Shown: positions 52,377 through 62,441 of the stretch, one piece after another
Layout: every line of letters starts with the position of its first letter
Position numbering within the stretch: position 1 is the first letter of the stretch
Source of the DNA: an uncultured Spirochaetia bacterium
GTDB taxonomy: Bacteria > Spirochaetota > Spirochaetia > CAKZLE01
DNA length: 64,000 nt
Direction: 5' to 3'
Assembly (NCBI GenBank): GCA_937125225.1
Contig: CAKZLE010000026.1
Coordinates: 1-64,000, forward strand
Notes under the pieces: generated by a model
Seen by the model: the letters and a program-made list of their open reading frames with translations, nothing else
Database searches by the model: none
What the model was told of the DNA's origin: nothing
Made by a program: the position numbers and the translations under genes

Positions 52377-53556
52377 ACTACAAGAACTGCTGGAGAAACG
52401 CGCGAAATTGTTAAAGAAAGCCCGCGGGATTCTCGATGTAGCAGATTCAGAGAACCGAGATATGACCGCTGAAGAGCGATCGAAATATGAAGCGGTGATG
52501 GCTGATTTTGATGCCGTTAATACCGATGTGCAGCTCAGACGTAGGCAGGAAGCAGCAGAAGAGGAGATGCGAGGAAATGATTTCTCCGGTAACCGGCCGA
52601 ATCCTGAAGGCGAAGGGGGCGAGGAGAGATCAAACCCGCTGGAATCGACAGAATATCGATCAGCCTATACCCAGTTCCTGCAGACTGGCGATACCACTGA
52701 ACTTCGGGCAATGTCGATTGGTGTGGATGCAAACGGTGGATACTTAGCCCCAACCGATCTCGATAACTCGATCATGCGGGCCTTACCTGATATCGCAGTG
52801 ATCAGAAAGTATGCCAAGGTCCTGAACCTCAGGCATGACCGGGAAATCCCGATCAGTAATAACCGCGGTAGCGTTTACTGGAAGGGTGAGGCTGAAGCTT
52901 TCGAGGAAAGCACCCCAACCTATGACAAGATGGCCCTTACCGCCTATAAGCTCACTTACCTGGTCAAGCTTTCTGAAGAGCTGATCGCTGATAGCGGGTA
53001 TGACCTCTTCGGAGAACTTGCTACCAACTATGCAGACTTGGCCGGGGAAGCCCAGGACATCAAGTTCTGCCAGGGAACGGGGAACAATGAGATCGGTGGA
53101 CTGATTGCAGGATCTTCTCTTGGATTGACTGCAGCATCGACTTTGGCGTTCACTGCGGATGAGCTGATTGACTTCCAATATTCACTGAAAAAACAGTATC
53201 GAAATAAGGCCACTTGGATCGGTGCTACTGATACAGCGAAAGTGATTAGGAAGATGAAAGATTCTCAAGGGCGATACATCTGGCAAGCAGCTCTTACTGC
53301 GGGCCAGCCTGATAACCTCTTAGGGCGTCCGTTTGAAGAGACCCTGGGGATGCCGACTATAGCTGCTGGGGCTACACCACTTATCTTCGGGGATCTCAAG
53401 TACTATACCATCGCCCAGCGTGGTAGCAGGTCGGTGCAGAGGCTCAATGAGCTCTATGCAACCTCCGGCCAGGTAGGATACCGGGTCTTTGAACGACTTG
53501 ATGGATCGGTCATGTTATCTGATGCCATCAAGAAGATGACCATGGCTGCAGCTTAA
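52369..53556 (+). CDS. Major capsid protein, HK97 fold
   Basis: 395 aa from the ATG at 52369 (AAGGAG 7 nt upstream). An N-terminal coiled-coil delta domain (NKLQELLEKRAKLLKKARGI to about 115) precedes the shell domain (GGYLAPTDLDNSIMRALPDIAVIRKYAKV, SEELIADSGYDLFGELATNYADLAG, ALTAGQPDNLLGRPFEET, GDLKYYTIAQRGS). The protease gene is adjacent. Confidence 0.93.
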   Translation: MNKLQELLEKRAKLLKKARGILDVADSENRDMTAEERSKYEAVMADFDAVNTDVQLRRRQEAAEEEMRGNDFSGNRPNPEGEGGEERSNPLESTEYRSAYTQFLQTGDTTELRAMSIGVDANGGYLAPTDLDNSIMRALPDIAVIRKYAKVLNLRHDREIPISNNRGSVYWKGEAEAFEESTPTYDKMALTAYKLTYLVKLSEELIADSGYDLFGELATNYADLAGEAQDIKFCQGTGNNEIGGLIAGSSLGLTAASTLAFTADELIDFQYSLKKQYRNKATWIGATDTAKVIRKMKDSQGRYIWQAALTAGQPDNLLGRPFEETLGMPTIAAGATPLIFGDLKYYTIAQRGSRSVQRLNELYATSGQVGYRVFERLDGSVMLSDAIKKMTMAAA

Positions 53557-53611
53557 AGATGATGCAGGGGGATTATCCCCCTGCTCATGAAACAACGTAG
53601 GAGGAGTACTG

Positions 53612-53818
53612 ATGGCGAAAGGAAAAACAAAAGAACAGACAGAAATAGAAGTGAAGAAAGAGTTCTCTCAAGTGAAGATCCTGGTCACCCATGCTGGAAC
53701 CCACGGATCGTTCGTAAAAGGTGATAAGCCGGTATTAGAGAAATCTATCGCAGATGAACTAGAACGATGTGGATATGGCGAGATCATATCAACCGCGACT
53801 GAGGTCGGGACGAAATAG
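53612..53818 (+). CDS. Small head-associated protein
   Basis: 68 aa, lysine-rich start then beta-like IADELERCGYGEIIST. Good ribosome site (AGGAGG). It sits between capsid and connector, where small decoration or stabilising proteins are usual. No stronger call. Confidence 0.6.
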   Translation: MAKGKTKEQTEIEVKKEFSQVKILVTHAGTHGSFVKGDKPVLEKSIADELERCGYGEIISTATEVGTK

Positions 53819-53821
53819 GCG

Positions 53822-54394
53822 ATGGAATTAATCAGCACGGCCTTAGTCAGTGTAGAAGAAACTGAGGAGATCCTTCAGATACCGACGAGTCTGCGTAATC
53901 GTACCATTTGGTGTATTAATGCTATGAGTGCGACCGCGTATCGATTAGCCGGGCGCATCTTCTGTGAACGGGTGAATGAAGAGATGTATCTCGAAGGCTA
54001 TGCGGGACGTTCGGTCATCGTGCCGGAATTTCCCTTAACAGAAGTATCTGCTTTGTATCTCGATCATACCCGCGAGTTTGGGCTTGATACCCTGGTTCCG
54101 CCAGAATCCTATGAGATCGATAAGGATGCTGGGTTGATCTACCTGCTGGACCGGCTCACCCCCATCGGGAGACGGACAATCAAGCTCGTGGCAACCATCG
54201 GGTATACAGAAGTGCCTGCAGATGTGAAACAGGCAACGATTGAAGGGGTTTCATGGCTCCTTGATCGGTTCAATGATCATGCGATCGGTGTGGCATCGAT
54301 TAGTTCTGCTGAAGGGATCAATACCGCCTATGAGCGGTATCTCCCTCCATCAATTAAGGATGTCTTTCGGGGCTATCGGGTAGAGCGTGTATGA
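53822..54394 (+). CDS. Head-tail connector (gp6-like)
   Basis: 190 aa. VSVEETEEILQIPTSLRN, a helical core, and IGYTEVPADVKQATIEGVSWLLDR are typical of the connector that docks below the portal. It starts 3 bp after the previous stop and overlaps the next gene by ATGA. Confidence 0.82.
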   Translation: MELISTALVSVEETEEILQIPTSLRNRTIWCINAMSATAYRLAGRIFCERVNEEMYLEGYAGRSVIVPEFPLTEVSALYLDHTREFGLDTLVPPESYEIDKDAGLIYLLDRLTPIGRRTIKLVATIGYTEVPADVKQATIEGVSWLLDRFNDHAIGVASISSAEGINTAYERYLPPSIKDVFRGYRVERV

Positions 54395-54846
54395 GTAGGC
54401 GACCGGCGATTACCTTCGATGATGAGGTGACGGCCAAACTGCAGCAGCTGGGAAAGAAATCACCTGCATGCTTGGATTCGGTGCTGTATGGGATCAGTTT
54501 CTCCATGAAACAAGCGGTCTTGAAGAAGATGGATTCAACCTTCACCGAGCGTACGGGTCAGATGAAGAAGGGGATACAGTATCAGAAGATGCGTAAAGCC
54601 TTCTTCAAACTACGAGCCCCAGCCTTGGCTTCTATCTATGAACATCATGGAGCCGATATCACCGGCAAAGGTGGAGCGTTGCGGTTTAAAGTAGATGGGG
54701 AGGTTGTTTACCGGCAATCTGTTCACATTGAACCACGGCCGTTCTTTTATCCGGGAGTACGGGGATACCTCGCCTCCGGAGAACTGAACCGAGTGGCGGA
54801 GAAAGAGATCGATCACCAGCTAAAGAAGGTGGGACTAAAACTATGA
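54391..54846 (+). CDS. HK97 gp10-like neck protein
   Basis: 151 aa. KLQQLGKKSPACLDSVLYGISFSMKQAVLKKM, then RTGQMKKGIQYQK and HIEPRPFFYPGV are the gp10 pattern (tail completion/neck). Sits in the ATGA-coupled connector run. Confidence 0.82.
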   Translation: MSRRPAITFDDEVTAKLQQLGKKSPACLDSVLYGISFSMKQAVLKKMDSTFTERTGQMKKGIQYQKMRKAFFKLRAPALASIYEHHGADITGKGGALRFKVDGEVVYRQSVHIEPRPFFYPGVRGYLASGELNRVAEKEIDHQLKKVGLKL

Positions 54847-55274
54847 CGCTCAATGCATCCTATACCCTCACTGCAGGGGTGGCCGATTACCTGACTGAAC
54901 ATATCGATTCTGTATTACCGGGAATCAAGTATGTGGGGATTGGTACTGATTATGAGAAGAAAGGACGACCTCAGCCGTTTATCCTGGTGAGTCCTTCCCG
55001 GATCGATTTTAACCGGGATGTCTATCTCGGATCACTCGAATCTGAACTCATGATTGATTGTTTGATCTCCGTGGATGGGTATGAGGCAGACCAGGTCTTG
55101 AAACAAAGCATGCTCTATGCTGATGCCCTGGTAGGGCTTATTACCAGTGATGATCAGTTATCGGGGCTTTGTGAACATGCGGAAACCAGCCATGCAGAAT
55201 TCTATCCTGGTGGAAGCGGGAATCGGCATTATGCCATCGTAACGATGAAGGTAAGTAAACTAACAGATACTTAA
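54843..55274 (+). CDS. Tail terminator-like protein
   Basis: 143 aa; position and fold pattern (YLTEHIDSVLPGIKYVGIG...RPQPFILVSPSRIDFNRDVYLGSLESELMIDCLI) suit the minor tail/terminator protein that caps the tail tube. Family recognised mostly from order. Confidence 0.72.
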   Translation: MTLNASYTLTAGVADYLTEHIDSVLPGIKYVGIGTDYEKKGRPQPFILVSPSRIDFNRDVYLGSLESELMIDCLISVDGYEADQVLKQSMLYADALVGLITSDDQLSGLCEHAETSHAEFYPGGSGNRHYAIVTMKVSKLTDT

Positions 55275-55291
55275 AGAAGGAGTACTACGAG

Positions 55292-56584
55292 ATGGATAAG
55301 AAAGCACATGTAACTGCCTGTATTGGGGGTAAGGAAGATCCTCCTGGAAGTGCGAAAGTGAGGACGGCCAGGCTACCGATAACCGGTATCCCTATGGTTA
55401 AAGCAACACCGAGTAAACAATCTGATGAAGTGATTACCGGGAGAAACTCGAAAGGGAAGATCTACACCGATTCAATTGAAGTCACCGGAGAACTTCCCTT
55501 GAAGTTTGCACCCTGCGCTGGGGTTGGGATGGGCTTAACCTCATTGCTGGGGGAGGATTCAGATCCTAAACAGGTTGGAGGGGCTATCCTTCTTCGTTAT
55601 ACCGGAGATGAAGCCAGCTGTAAGATTTCTGTATCAGACGGAGACAAACAGGTCCTGGTTGCTACCGGTGTGCTGGGAGCAGAGATCTCTGATCCTTCAT
55701 TCGGGGCAGCAGGAGTTTTAGGTTTAAGTGATGCCGGGTATGATTCGCTCATTGAGCTCGTTACCGCGCTCAACGGCTTTGATGGCTATGAATCAGAGAT
55801 TCTCTTCGGTCCAGAGGGACTTAGTACCTCGAACCCTGTTGCAATCACGGCAAGCCAAGGGAAAGATCGGCAGGTGGTGATCTTTTTTGAAGATGAGACA
55901 AGTGGGGTCTATCTCCACCGGATCAAACAGGTGGTAAGCAACACTGAGAGACCAACTTATACCCTGCAGGTCGATGGGATCACCGATAACATCCTTCAAT
56001 CGGGGGTGGTCGTTGATTCAGCGTCCCTTTCTGCAGAACTCAAAGGCCGAGCACAGGTCTCCATGAGCCTGATGGGGCTCACTCATACCGGAGGCCAGGA
56101 AGCGTCTGATCTTCCCTTACCGCAGCAGGAGCCCATGCGATTCTTCCGAGGATCTTCATTTGTATCGGGTGAGGAGTACACCTATATCAAATCATTCTCG
56201 GTTGATATCAAGAACAACCATGATTCTGATGTGGGGTATGGACAGGGTTCTCTCTACAAAACAGAACATGCCAGGGGCGAGTTTGATGCGACCGGCTCTT
56301 TCAAGGTACGTACTGATGCAGCAGCGAAAGCTGAACGATCGAAGGTGTTAACTGATGGGAAGGCATCCCTACTCACCATATTCAAGGGCGGGAACTATTC
56401 AGGTGATATCCCTGAACTTGCGATCATTGATCTTCCGGCCGTGCAATATACCGAAGGAGAACCGACTGAAAGCGGGAATGTGATCGATCTGCAGTTTACC
56501 TATCAGGTGATCGATGAAATGAGCTATGACCCGATGGTACAGATCATGCTCTTAACCACAGATAACGGGAGGTATGACGCGTAA
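55292..56584 (+). CDS. Major tail tube protein
   Basis: 430 aa, beta-rich, large for a tail tube; the size suggests an added immunoglobulin-like domain (residues 90-280). Strand-rich regions IYTDSIEVTGELPLKF, YTYIKSFSVDIKNNHDSDVGYG, VIDLQFTYQV. Its own AAGGAG. It lies immediately before the tail-assembly chaperone, which fixes its role. Confidence 0.82.
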   Translation: MDKKAHVTACIGGKEDPPGSAKVRTARLPITGIPMVKATPSKQSDEVITGRNSKGKIYTDSIEVTGELPLKFAPCAGVGMGLTSLLGEDSDPKQVGGAILLRYTGDEASCKISVSDGDKQVLVATGVLGAEISDPSFGAAGVLGLSDAGYDSLIELVTALNGFDGYESEILFGPEGLSTSNPVAITASQGKDRQVVIFFEDETSGVYLHRIKQVVSNTERPTYTLQVDGITDNILQSGVVVDSASLSAELKGRAQVSMSLMGLTHTGGQEASDLPLPQQEPMRFFRGSSFVSGEEYTYIKSFSVDIKNNHDSDVGYGQGSLYKTEHARGEFDATGSFKVRTDAAAKAERSKVLTDGKASLLTIFKGGNYSGDIPELAIIDLPAVQYTEGEPTESGNVIDLQFTYQVIDEMSYDPMVQIMLLTTDNGRYDA

Positions 56585-57084
56585 TGAGCTGGAAAGATGA
56601 TGCAAGACGGACCATTATTGGTCAGAAGAAACAGTTAGTATCTTTCTCCGGATACTGGATCAAACCAAAGAAATTCTCGAAGGCAGGAGAGGATGCCATC
56701 AATGAAGAGATCAGGCGATTACAGAAAGGGATCAACCGAAAAGCCCTGGTGACTGTTACCAAGAAGGCAGAGGAACGAGGGGAAGCTTTAGCTTCCATGA
56801 GTGAACATGAAATCCTAGAGCTCCTCACCGAAGAAGAGCTTGAAGCCCTCATGGATGGTGATACGGCAGCAACTTATGAATTATGCAAAGTCAAACTGAA
56901 GTATGGGCTTGATTCACACAATTTCTGTGAAGGGGATCTAGATACTCGTCATTCATCGATTGTTGATGATTCCTTTGTGCGGGATTTACTGGAGTATCCA
57001 GAGATTGCTGGAGAGATTCTTGGCATGATTGCAGATCATAACCGCCCTTTAGTCGAGGTGAGCTCACCGAAATCCAGGACGTAA
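56584..57084 (+). CDS. Tail assembly chaperone, short form (G)
   Basis: 166 aa, acidic and helical (ALASMSEHEILELLTEEELEALMDGD). It lies between tail tube and tape measure, the place of lambda G-type chaperones. The terminal stop (57082) is bypassed when ribosomes slip at 57045-57051. The start overlaps the tail tube stop (TAATG). Confidence 0.85.
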   Translation: MSWKDDARRTIIGQKKQLVSFSGYWIKPKKFSKAGEDAINEEIRRLQKGINRKALVTVTKKAEERGEALASMSEHEILELLTEEELEALMDGDTAATYELCKVKLKYGLDSHNFCEGDLDTRHSSIVDDSFVRDLLEYPEIAGEILGMIADHNRPLVEVSSPKSRT

Positions 57085-57353
57085 CCGAATGGATCTATAA
57101 AGGGATCGAGTTCGAGTACGGGGATCTACTGCCTGATGGCAGCGATCCCGTTGAGCTTATATCGTATTGGGGACCATGGGTGGCCGATTGTATCCGTCTT
57201 CTGGATGGGGATGGCACCTATGCCCGGTTTAACTATCAGGGGGGAATGGCAGATCAGCCAGCCTATGATCTGGCAGTGTATGACATCATCCGTAACAAAT
57301 GGAACGCGCTTCGCAATGAGGAATTACAACAGCAGTGGCAAACAACCAAGTAA
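56584..57353 (+). CDS. Tail assembly chaperone, -1 frameshifted form (GT)
   Basis: After codon 156 (TTA, 57049-57051), the -1 frame stays open from AGT at 57051 for 100 codons to the TAA at 57351-57353: SRGELTEIQDVTEWIYKGIE... then FEYGDLLPDG, RNKWNALRNEELQQQW. The extension has no start of its own, begins after a stop at 57039-57041, and fills the otherwise empty stretch before the tape measure. The fused product would be 256 aa, a normal GT size for HK97-like phages. Confidence 0.85.
57045..57068 (+). promoter_or_regulatory. -1 ribosomal frameshift site (slippery heptamer plus hairpin)
   Basis: C CCT TTA in frame 0 is an X-XXY-YYZ heptamer (57045-57051): the tRNAs re-pair as CCC and TTT. 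The palindrome GGTG AGCT CACC (57057-57068) begins 5 nt later and could act as a short stimulatory stem. Confidence 0.85.
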
Positions 57354-59761
57354 GCGTAGTAATTAACGGCACCGAGTACGTCTCGAAGGCCGCGAATACA
57401 GCTGGGAAATCTCTTCGTAATCTTAAAACCACCACCGGATCTATCTCAAAATCGATGGTCTCATCCTTCGCATCGATTGCCACAAAGATTGGTGGGATCG
57501 TGTTGTTGTTTAAGGGTCTGAAGACTGGAATTGCTCAAGCAGCAGACTTCGAGCAGATTGATACCTCCTTTGAAGTGTTAATCGGGAATGTCGATAAGGC
57601 CAAGCAGGTGGTAGGGGAGCTCCGGGATTTCTCAGCTTCCACCCCCTTACAATTTCAGACGATCACCAAGGGTGCTCAGAACCTCATGGCTTTCGGAATC
57701 GAAGCAGACTCGGTGAAGACTAAGATGGAGATGCTTGGTAATGCATCAATGGGGAATGAACAGAAACTCGATTCCCTGGTTCGTGCCTATGGAAAGATCA
57801 ATGCAAAGGGGAAGGCTTCATTAGAAGAGCTTAATATGATCACCGAGGCCGGTGTTCCCATCCTGCAGACCTTGGCCGATCAATATGGAGTATCTACTGA
57901 AGAACTCTTTAAGATGATATCAGCGGGGAAGGTGGGCTTTGCTGATGTCGATCAGGCTCTTACTTCATTAACAACCGGGACCGGGCAGTTTGCCGGGATG
58001 CTGGAAAAACAATCGCAGACCCTTAATGGCGTGATGTCGACTTTCAAAGATAATCTGAATCTCACCCTGGCAGAACTCATGGAGACCTTGCTTCCGGCCA
58101 TCAAGCAGGTATTAACTTCAATCATTGATATGATGGGGAGATTAAGAAACTCCGAGAGTTTCCAGGCCTTCGCGAAGAATATGGGGGCCGTATTATCGGG
58201 GATCATTACGGTGATTGGGAATCTTCCGGAATATGTGGCAACGATAGTCGAGGCGATCAAATCATTCATTGATGAACTGTTCACTGCAGAATATTGGAAG
58301 GGGCTCGGAACGGCGATGTGGGAATGGTTCAAAGCTACAGGGGAGGCATACCTGCAGTATATGGCATCTCTGATTAATCTTTTGGGCACGGTGATCTGGG
58401 AGCCGATCAAGTTCGGGTTTCAGAAAGCCTGGAGTGCTATTGGTGGGGGAGTCGTATCGGGGCTTAACTTCATGATCGAAAAAATCAATGTCATAGGGGA
58501 AGCTTTCTGGAATATTGGCCAGACGATCGGGAATGGGTTTAAAGATATGTTTCGGTCTGTCATCAACTTTTTCATTGATCAGATTAACTTCGTATCAGAG
58601 AAAGCCTGGGATGTTACCCAGAAACTCAAACACCCCCTGAAAGCCAGTAATCGTGAAGCCTACTCCGGAGGCATTTCGAGATTAGAAGATACACCGGATG
58701 ATGCAGCCGTTTACAACGGTGGGATCTCTACGATTACAGCTCCTGCAAAGCACGAGGGATCCTTTTCTGATGTGACCGATGGAATTAAGAATGCATTTGT
58801 TGGGGCCAAAGATAGCCTGGTTACCTATGTTAAGACGGCCGTGGGGCCTACGAGTACTGCTGATTTAAGAGGGGCTGCCTTCGGATCATTGGCCGGGGCC
58901 GTAACCTCGATCAGTGGAGATATCAAAGGGCTCATGGATGCAAGCTTTGAGCAGACGAAAGCGGTTGATGAAAATACTGCAGCTCAACAAGAATCTACCC
59001 AGACAGCAAAATATCAGCAGTCAAAGACTATTGCTTCAGGTATCAGTGGTGGTTGGATAGAAAACCTTAAAGGTTTTGCATCTAGTGTGGGAGAATTGCT
59101 CGGATCATTCGGTGGGAAGATTATTGACCTGGTGAAAGGGCTGGGCTCGGTGACCGCGATCATGGACCCGATCTCCACGATCCTCGGTGGGGTTATGGAT
59201 ATCTTGGGACCGGTGATCGATGAGATACTATCTCCCCTGGTGGGGATCTTGCGGATTCTTGGCCAGACGATCGGGAAGGTGATTGCTCCACTCTTAAAGA
59301 CTCTGGGCGATATCATTGAGATCATAGCAAAAGCCTGGTTGTGGTTTTATAACTCAGCCCTGGTGCCAGTGGCCAACGGGATCATAACGATCTTTAATTG
59401 GGTCCATAACGGGATCGCAACGATCATTAATGGTCTAATTAATGGAGTGAATTCCTTCCTTGGATGGTTGGGAGTAAACATCAAATACCAGATGGCAGAA
59501 CGTGCTCTATCTGCAGGACATCTTGATACGATTAATTATGAAACCTTAACCGCATCAGGATCATCTCATATAGGGAATTCATCAGGGGGAACTGGATCGA
59601 ATACCTCGGTGCAGCAGGTGACCATTGAGGTCCATCAATGTTTTCAGGGACCGGTGATTGGCAGCGGCGGGATGGAAGCCGTGGGTGAGTATGTCGTGAA
59701 GTCCGTGAAAGCCTATGCGAATATCGGCGGGAATGTTGATATCATTACGGGGGTGGCTTGA
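57335..59761 (+). CDS. Tail tape measure protein
   Basis: 808 aa with a GTG start (no nearby ATG). The N-terminal tape-measure domain reads ADFEQIDTSFEVLIGNVDKAKQVVGELRDFSASTP, followed by NMITEAGVPILQTLADQYGVS. Several hydrophobic helices (GVMDILGPVIDEI...) form membrane-active segments, and a C-terminal beta tail ends GNVDIITGV. Its length sets the tail length. The start lies inside the GT frame, so translation follows the chaperone. Confidence 0.9.
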   Translation: MANNQVSVVINGTEYVSKAANTAGKSLRNLKTTTGSISKSMVSSFASIATKIGGIVLLFKGLKTGIAQAADFEQIDTSFEVLIGNVDKAKQVVGELRDFSASTPLQFQTITKGAQNLMAFGIEADSVKTKMEMLGNASMGNEQKLDSLVRAYGKINAKGKASLEELNMITEAGVPILQTLADQYGVSTEELFKMISAGKVGFADVDQALTSLTTGTGQFAGMLEKQSQTLNGVMSTFKDNLNLTLAELMETLLPAIKQVLTSIIDMMGRLRNSESFQAFAKNMGAVLSGIITVIGNLPEYVATIVEAIKSFIDELFTAEYWKGLGTAMWEWFKATGEAYLQYMASLINLLGTVIWEPIKFGFQKAWSAIGGGVVSGLNFMIEKINVIGEAFWNIGQTIGNGFKDMFRSVINFFIDQINFVSEKAWDVTQKLKHPLKASNREAYSGGISRLEDTPDDAAVYNGGISTITAPAKHEGSFSDVTDGIKNAFVGAKDSLVTYVKTAVGPTSTADLRGAAFGSLAGAVTSISGDIKGLMDASFEQTKAVDENTAAQQESTQTAKYQQSKTIASGISGGWIENLKGFASSVGELLGSFGGKIIDLVKGLGSVTAIMDPISTILGGVMDILGPVIDEILSPLVGILRILGQTIGKVIAPLLKTLGDIIEIIAKAWLWFYNSALVPVANGIITIFNWVHNGIATIINGLINGVNSFLGWLGVNIKYQMAERALSAGHLDTINYETLTASGSSHIGNSSGGTGSNTSVQQVTIEVHQCFQGPVIGSGGMEAVGEYVVKSVKAYANIGGNVDIITGVA

Positions 59762-62433
59762 TGGGTTATTTCATACCGCTCCCTGCAGGTATCAGAGATG
59801 TTCTTAAGCAGCCTAGTGTGGATCGATATCTCAAGGTGACCATAGACCCTGCGGGCCAGCCAACGGTGATCTATCCGGTAGATCTCTCATGTGTGGCAGC
59901 AGGTGAGTATCAGAAATGGACTGTTTCCTTGAAGAACCGCGGAGCCTATGAAGAGGGCATGTTTGCTAGCCTCCCGGCTCAGGTAGCATTCTCGGTCGAT
60001 GATATCACCTATTACCGCATCTGGACTGGGTTTGTATCTGATGATGGGTGTAAACGAGATATGGGACTGCTTACCGATGATACGGTCTCGTTTAGTCTGG
60101 TAGATCCGACTGGCCGTAAAGGTACTAAACGAACTCCATCTGATACTTTACTGGTGAATTGCACGGTATCTGATCTGGAGCATTCAGAAAGTTCTATTTT
60201 GCATATCCTGGCATCGATGATGGGGGTTACCGATCTTGATACGGTCTCAATCCCTTATACGCTCCCGGTGGTAGAACTTGGATCAAAAACAATCTGGAAA
60301 GAACTGCAGCTCTTGGCTGGGGCCTACCATGCAGATTGTTATTATGATTACCTCGGCCGCTTGCGGTTCCGATCACCTCTAGAAGAAGGCTATACAGAAT
60401 CTGAGAATGAATGGACCTTTCAAGGTGATCCGTCTATCCCGGTGGAAGGAAATGCATCACGTATCATAGGCCGGGTAGAGACGACCTATCTGCCGGTACG
60501 GTGTAACCGGGCCACCAGTACGATTGAAGTCTATGAGGAATTATCTCTTCGGGTGATCTATAAGAACACCGATAACTATAATGAGGAACTCGATCAGTGT
60601 TTGATTGAGATTCAGCCGGGTGAATCTTGGCCTGGGCCATCATCTACGGATAAAGCGCAGCTCTCCTATAAGGACCCTGGAACCGGTGAGGCCTATGATT
60701 ATGCATCATCGGTTCAGGTACCGACCCTATCAAACGGAGATACCTCAGCCGATATTGTCTACGAAGGGGGTGTGCTGACCCTCTTCTCCTGTAATGGATC
60801 GAATGAGTATACGGCCGCTCAGCCTGGTTGTTGTGAGATCATCTTGAGGAATTCCGGGAACTCCGTCTGTAGGATCAGAAAGCTCACGATTCGCGGGATT
60901 CCCTATCGGCAAACGAAAGAACAGGAGATCGAATTTACCGATGCAGATATTATCGATGAGACTGATTATGTAGAAGAAGACATCGATGGGAAGTATGCAG
61001 CTGATCCCACACAGATCTATGAGACCCTTGGCCGAGTCGTATCTGGGGGGAAGGATCAAACCAGACAATTCTCGTTTGCTGTTCCCTTTCTTCCCCAGAT
61101 TCAGCGGAAGGTACGGGTGGCTGTACAGCTTCCCGGTAAGGCCCTGGTGCCCTGTTTCATTGAAACCTATAGTCATACGAAGAAAGGGAAAAGCCTGGCC
61201 GGAATGCAGACTCAAGTTGTCTGTACGGAGATCGGTGAATTTATTCCTTCAGGAACTCCTAAGGTGGTCACCAAAGATGCACCTGCAGGAGTTGATACGG
61301 CACGGAGTCTCTATACTTGGATTGTCTATGGAGATGATCTGCAGGGAGGGGGATTATCTTTCTTACCTGAAGGGAAACGGTATATAGGGATAGCTCAGAA
61401 CAAGACTTCCATTACTCCAAGCGAAGATCCTACTGATTATACCTGGGCGCAGTACGGAGGAGATCCAGGTACCCCTGGGGTGAATGGAGAATCTCTTTAT
61501 ACCTGGGTGAAGTATGCCGATGATATATCGGGTAATGGGATGAGTGATAGCCCGATTGGTAAAGGCTTCATCGGGTTTGGGTATAACAAGTCAGTAACAA
61601 CTCCTAGTACAGAAAAGGCTGATTACTCCTGGTCTCCATTTTATCTCTATATTGTAGCAAATGATCTGCAGGTTACTGGACAGATTCGCTCCGGTTATGA
61701 TGCGAACGGGAATGCCCCAACAAGTGGAAATGGGTTTTTCCTAGGTTCTTCAGGGGAGCTAAAGGCTAAGAATGCAGAACTCAAGAATGCGCTCATTACT
61801 GGGAAGCTTGAAGGAACCGAAGGTCGGATTGGATGTTTAGAATCCTACTATGTAGATGTGACATTTCCTCGTACCCTAGGGGGGGAAGGCGATGATGTCG
61901 TTGCATACTTTCTGGGGAAATTTGGTATTGGAGAAGGTTTTGGTTGTGATATTGATTTTGAAGGGGATAATTATGTTTATGGTGAAATCTATTCCAGCAT
62001 ACTCCGACTCTATAAACGGGATGGGGGTTACTACTATATCGATGATGATACGACCTATTACCGATGGTATGAATTAGATATCAACTGGCTGGCCAAAGAT
62101 ATCACCACCAGGACTGATATCAAGCCGGTACGAAATGGCACCTGTCATCTCGGTTCCGATGATTTGAAGTTCAAGAGTGTCTATGCAAATCAGGCTTACT
62201 TCGATAGCTATGGGGGTGGAACCATATATGGCTCGGTGACTATAGATCGTAATACCCGCGCAAAGGTGGCATCTGGATTAACGGGTACCTGGCGAGTTCA
62301 TCAGGCCTATAACGTCAATAACAACACAGATATGTGGGGAACTCATGGGTACCAATCCGGTGGGGATCTTTACATCCATAATACTGCAGGTTCCACCATC
62401 TCATTTGATTGGTGGGCCATACGCGTATCATAG
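59761..62433 (+). CDS. Tail tip / central fibre-like protein with two 50-aa repeats
   Basis: 891 aa. The N-terminal part (MGYFIPLPAGIRDVLKQPS) suits a distal-tail or baseplate module. Two tandem 50-aa units, at about 516-565 and 578-627, each begin SLYTW and end DY(T/S)W, linked by a collagen-like GDPGTPGVNGE. The C-terminus is beta-rich (SGELKAKNAELKNALITGKLEG, then YWYELDINWL-like), resembling a receptor-binding end. TGATG overlap with the tape measure. Confidence 0.78.
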   Translation: MGYFIPLPAGIRDVLKQPSVDRYLKVTIDPAGQPTVIYPVDLSCVAAGEYQKWTVSLKNRGAYEEGMFASLPAQVAFSVDDITYYRIWTGFVSDDGCKRDMGLLTDDTVSFSLVDPTGRKGTKRTPSDTLLVNCTVSDLEHSESSILHILASMMGVTDLDTVSIPYTLPVVELGSKTIWKELQLLAGAYHADCYYDYLGRLRFRSPLEEGYTESENEWTFQGDPSIPVEGNASRIIGRVETTYLPVRCNRATSTIEVYEELSLRVIYKNTDNYNEELDQCLIEIQPGESWPGPSSTDKAQLSYKDPGTGEAYDYASSVQVPTLSNGDTSADIVYEGGVLTLFSCNGSNEYTAAQPGCCEIILRNSGNSVCRIRKLTIRGIPYRQTKEQEIEFTDADIIDETDYVEEDIDGKYAADPTQIYETLGRVVSGGKDQTRQFSFAVPFLPQIQRKVRVAVQLPGKALVPCFIETYSHTKKGKSLAGMQTQVVCTEIGEFIPSGTPKVVTKDAPAGVDTARSLYTWIVYGDDLQGGGLSFLPEGKRYIGIAQNKTSITPSEDPTDYTWAQYGGDPGTPGVNGESLYTWVKYADDISGNGMSDSPIGKGFIGFGYNKSVTTPSTEKADYSWSPFYLYIVANDLQVTGQIRSGYDANGNAPTSGNGFFLGSSGELKAKNAELKNALITGKLEGTEGRIGCLESYYVDVTFPRTLGGEGDDVVAYFLGKFGIGEGFGCDIDFEGDNYVYGEIYSSILRLYKRDGGYYYIDDDTTYYRWYELDINWLAKDITTRTDIKPVRNGTCHLGSDDLKFKSVYANQAYFDSYGGGTIYGSVTIDRNTRAKVASGLTGTWRVHQAYNVNNNTDMWGTHGYQSGGDLYIHNTAGSTISFDWWAIRVS

Positions 62434-62441
62434 GAGGTTTC

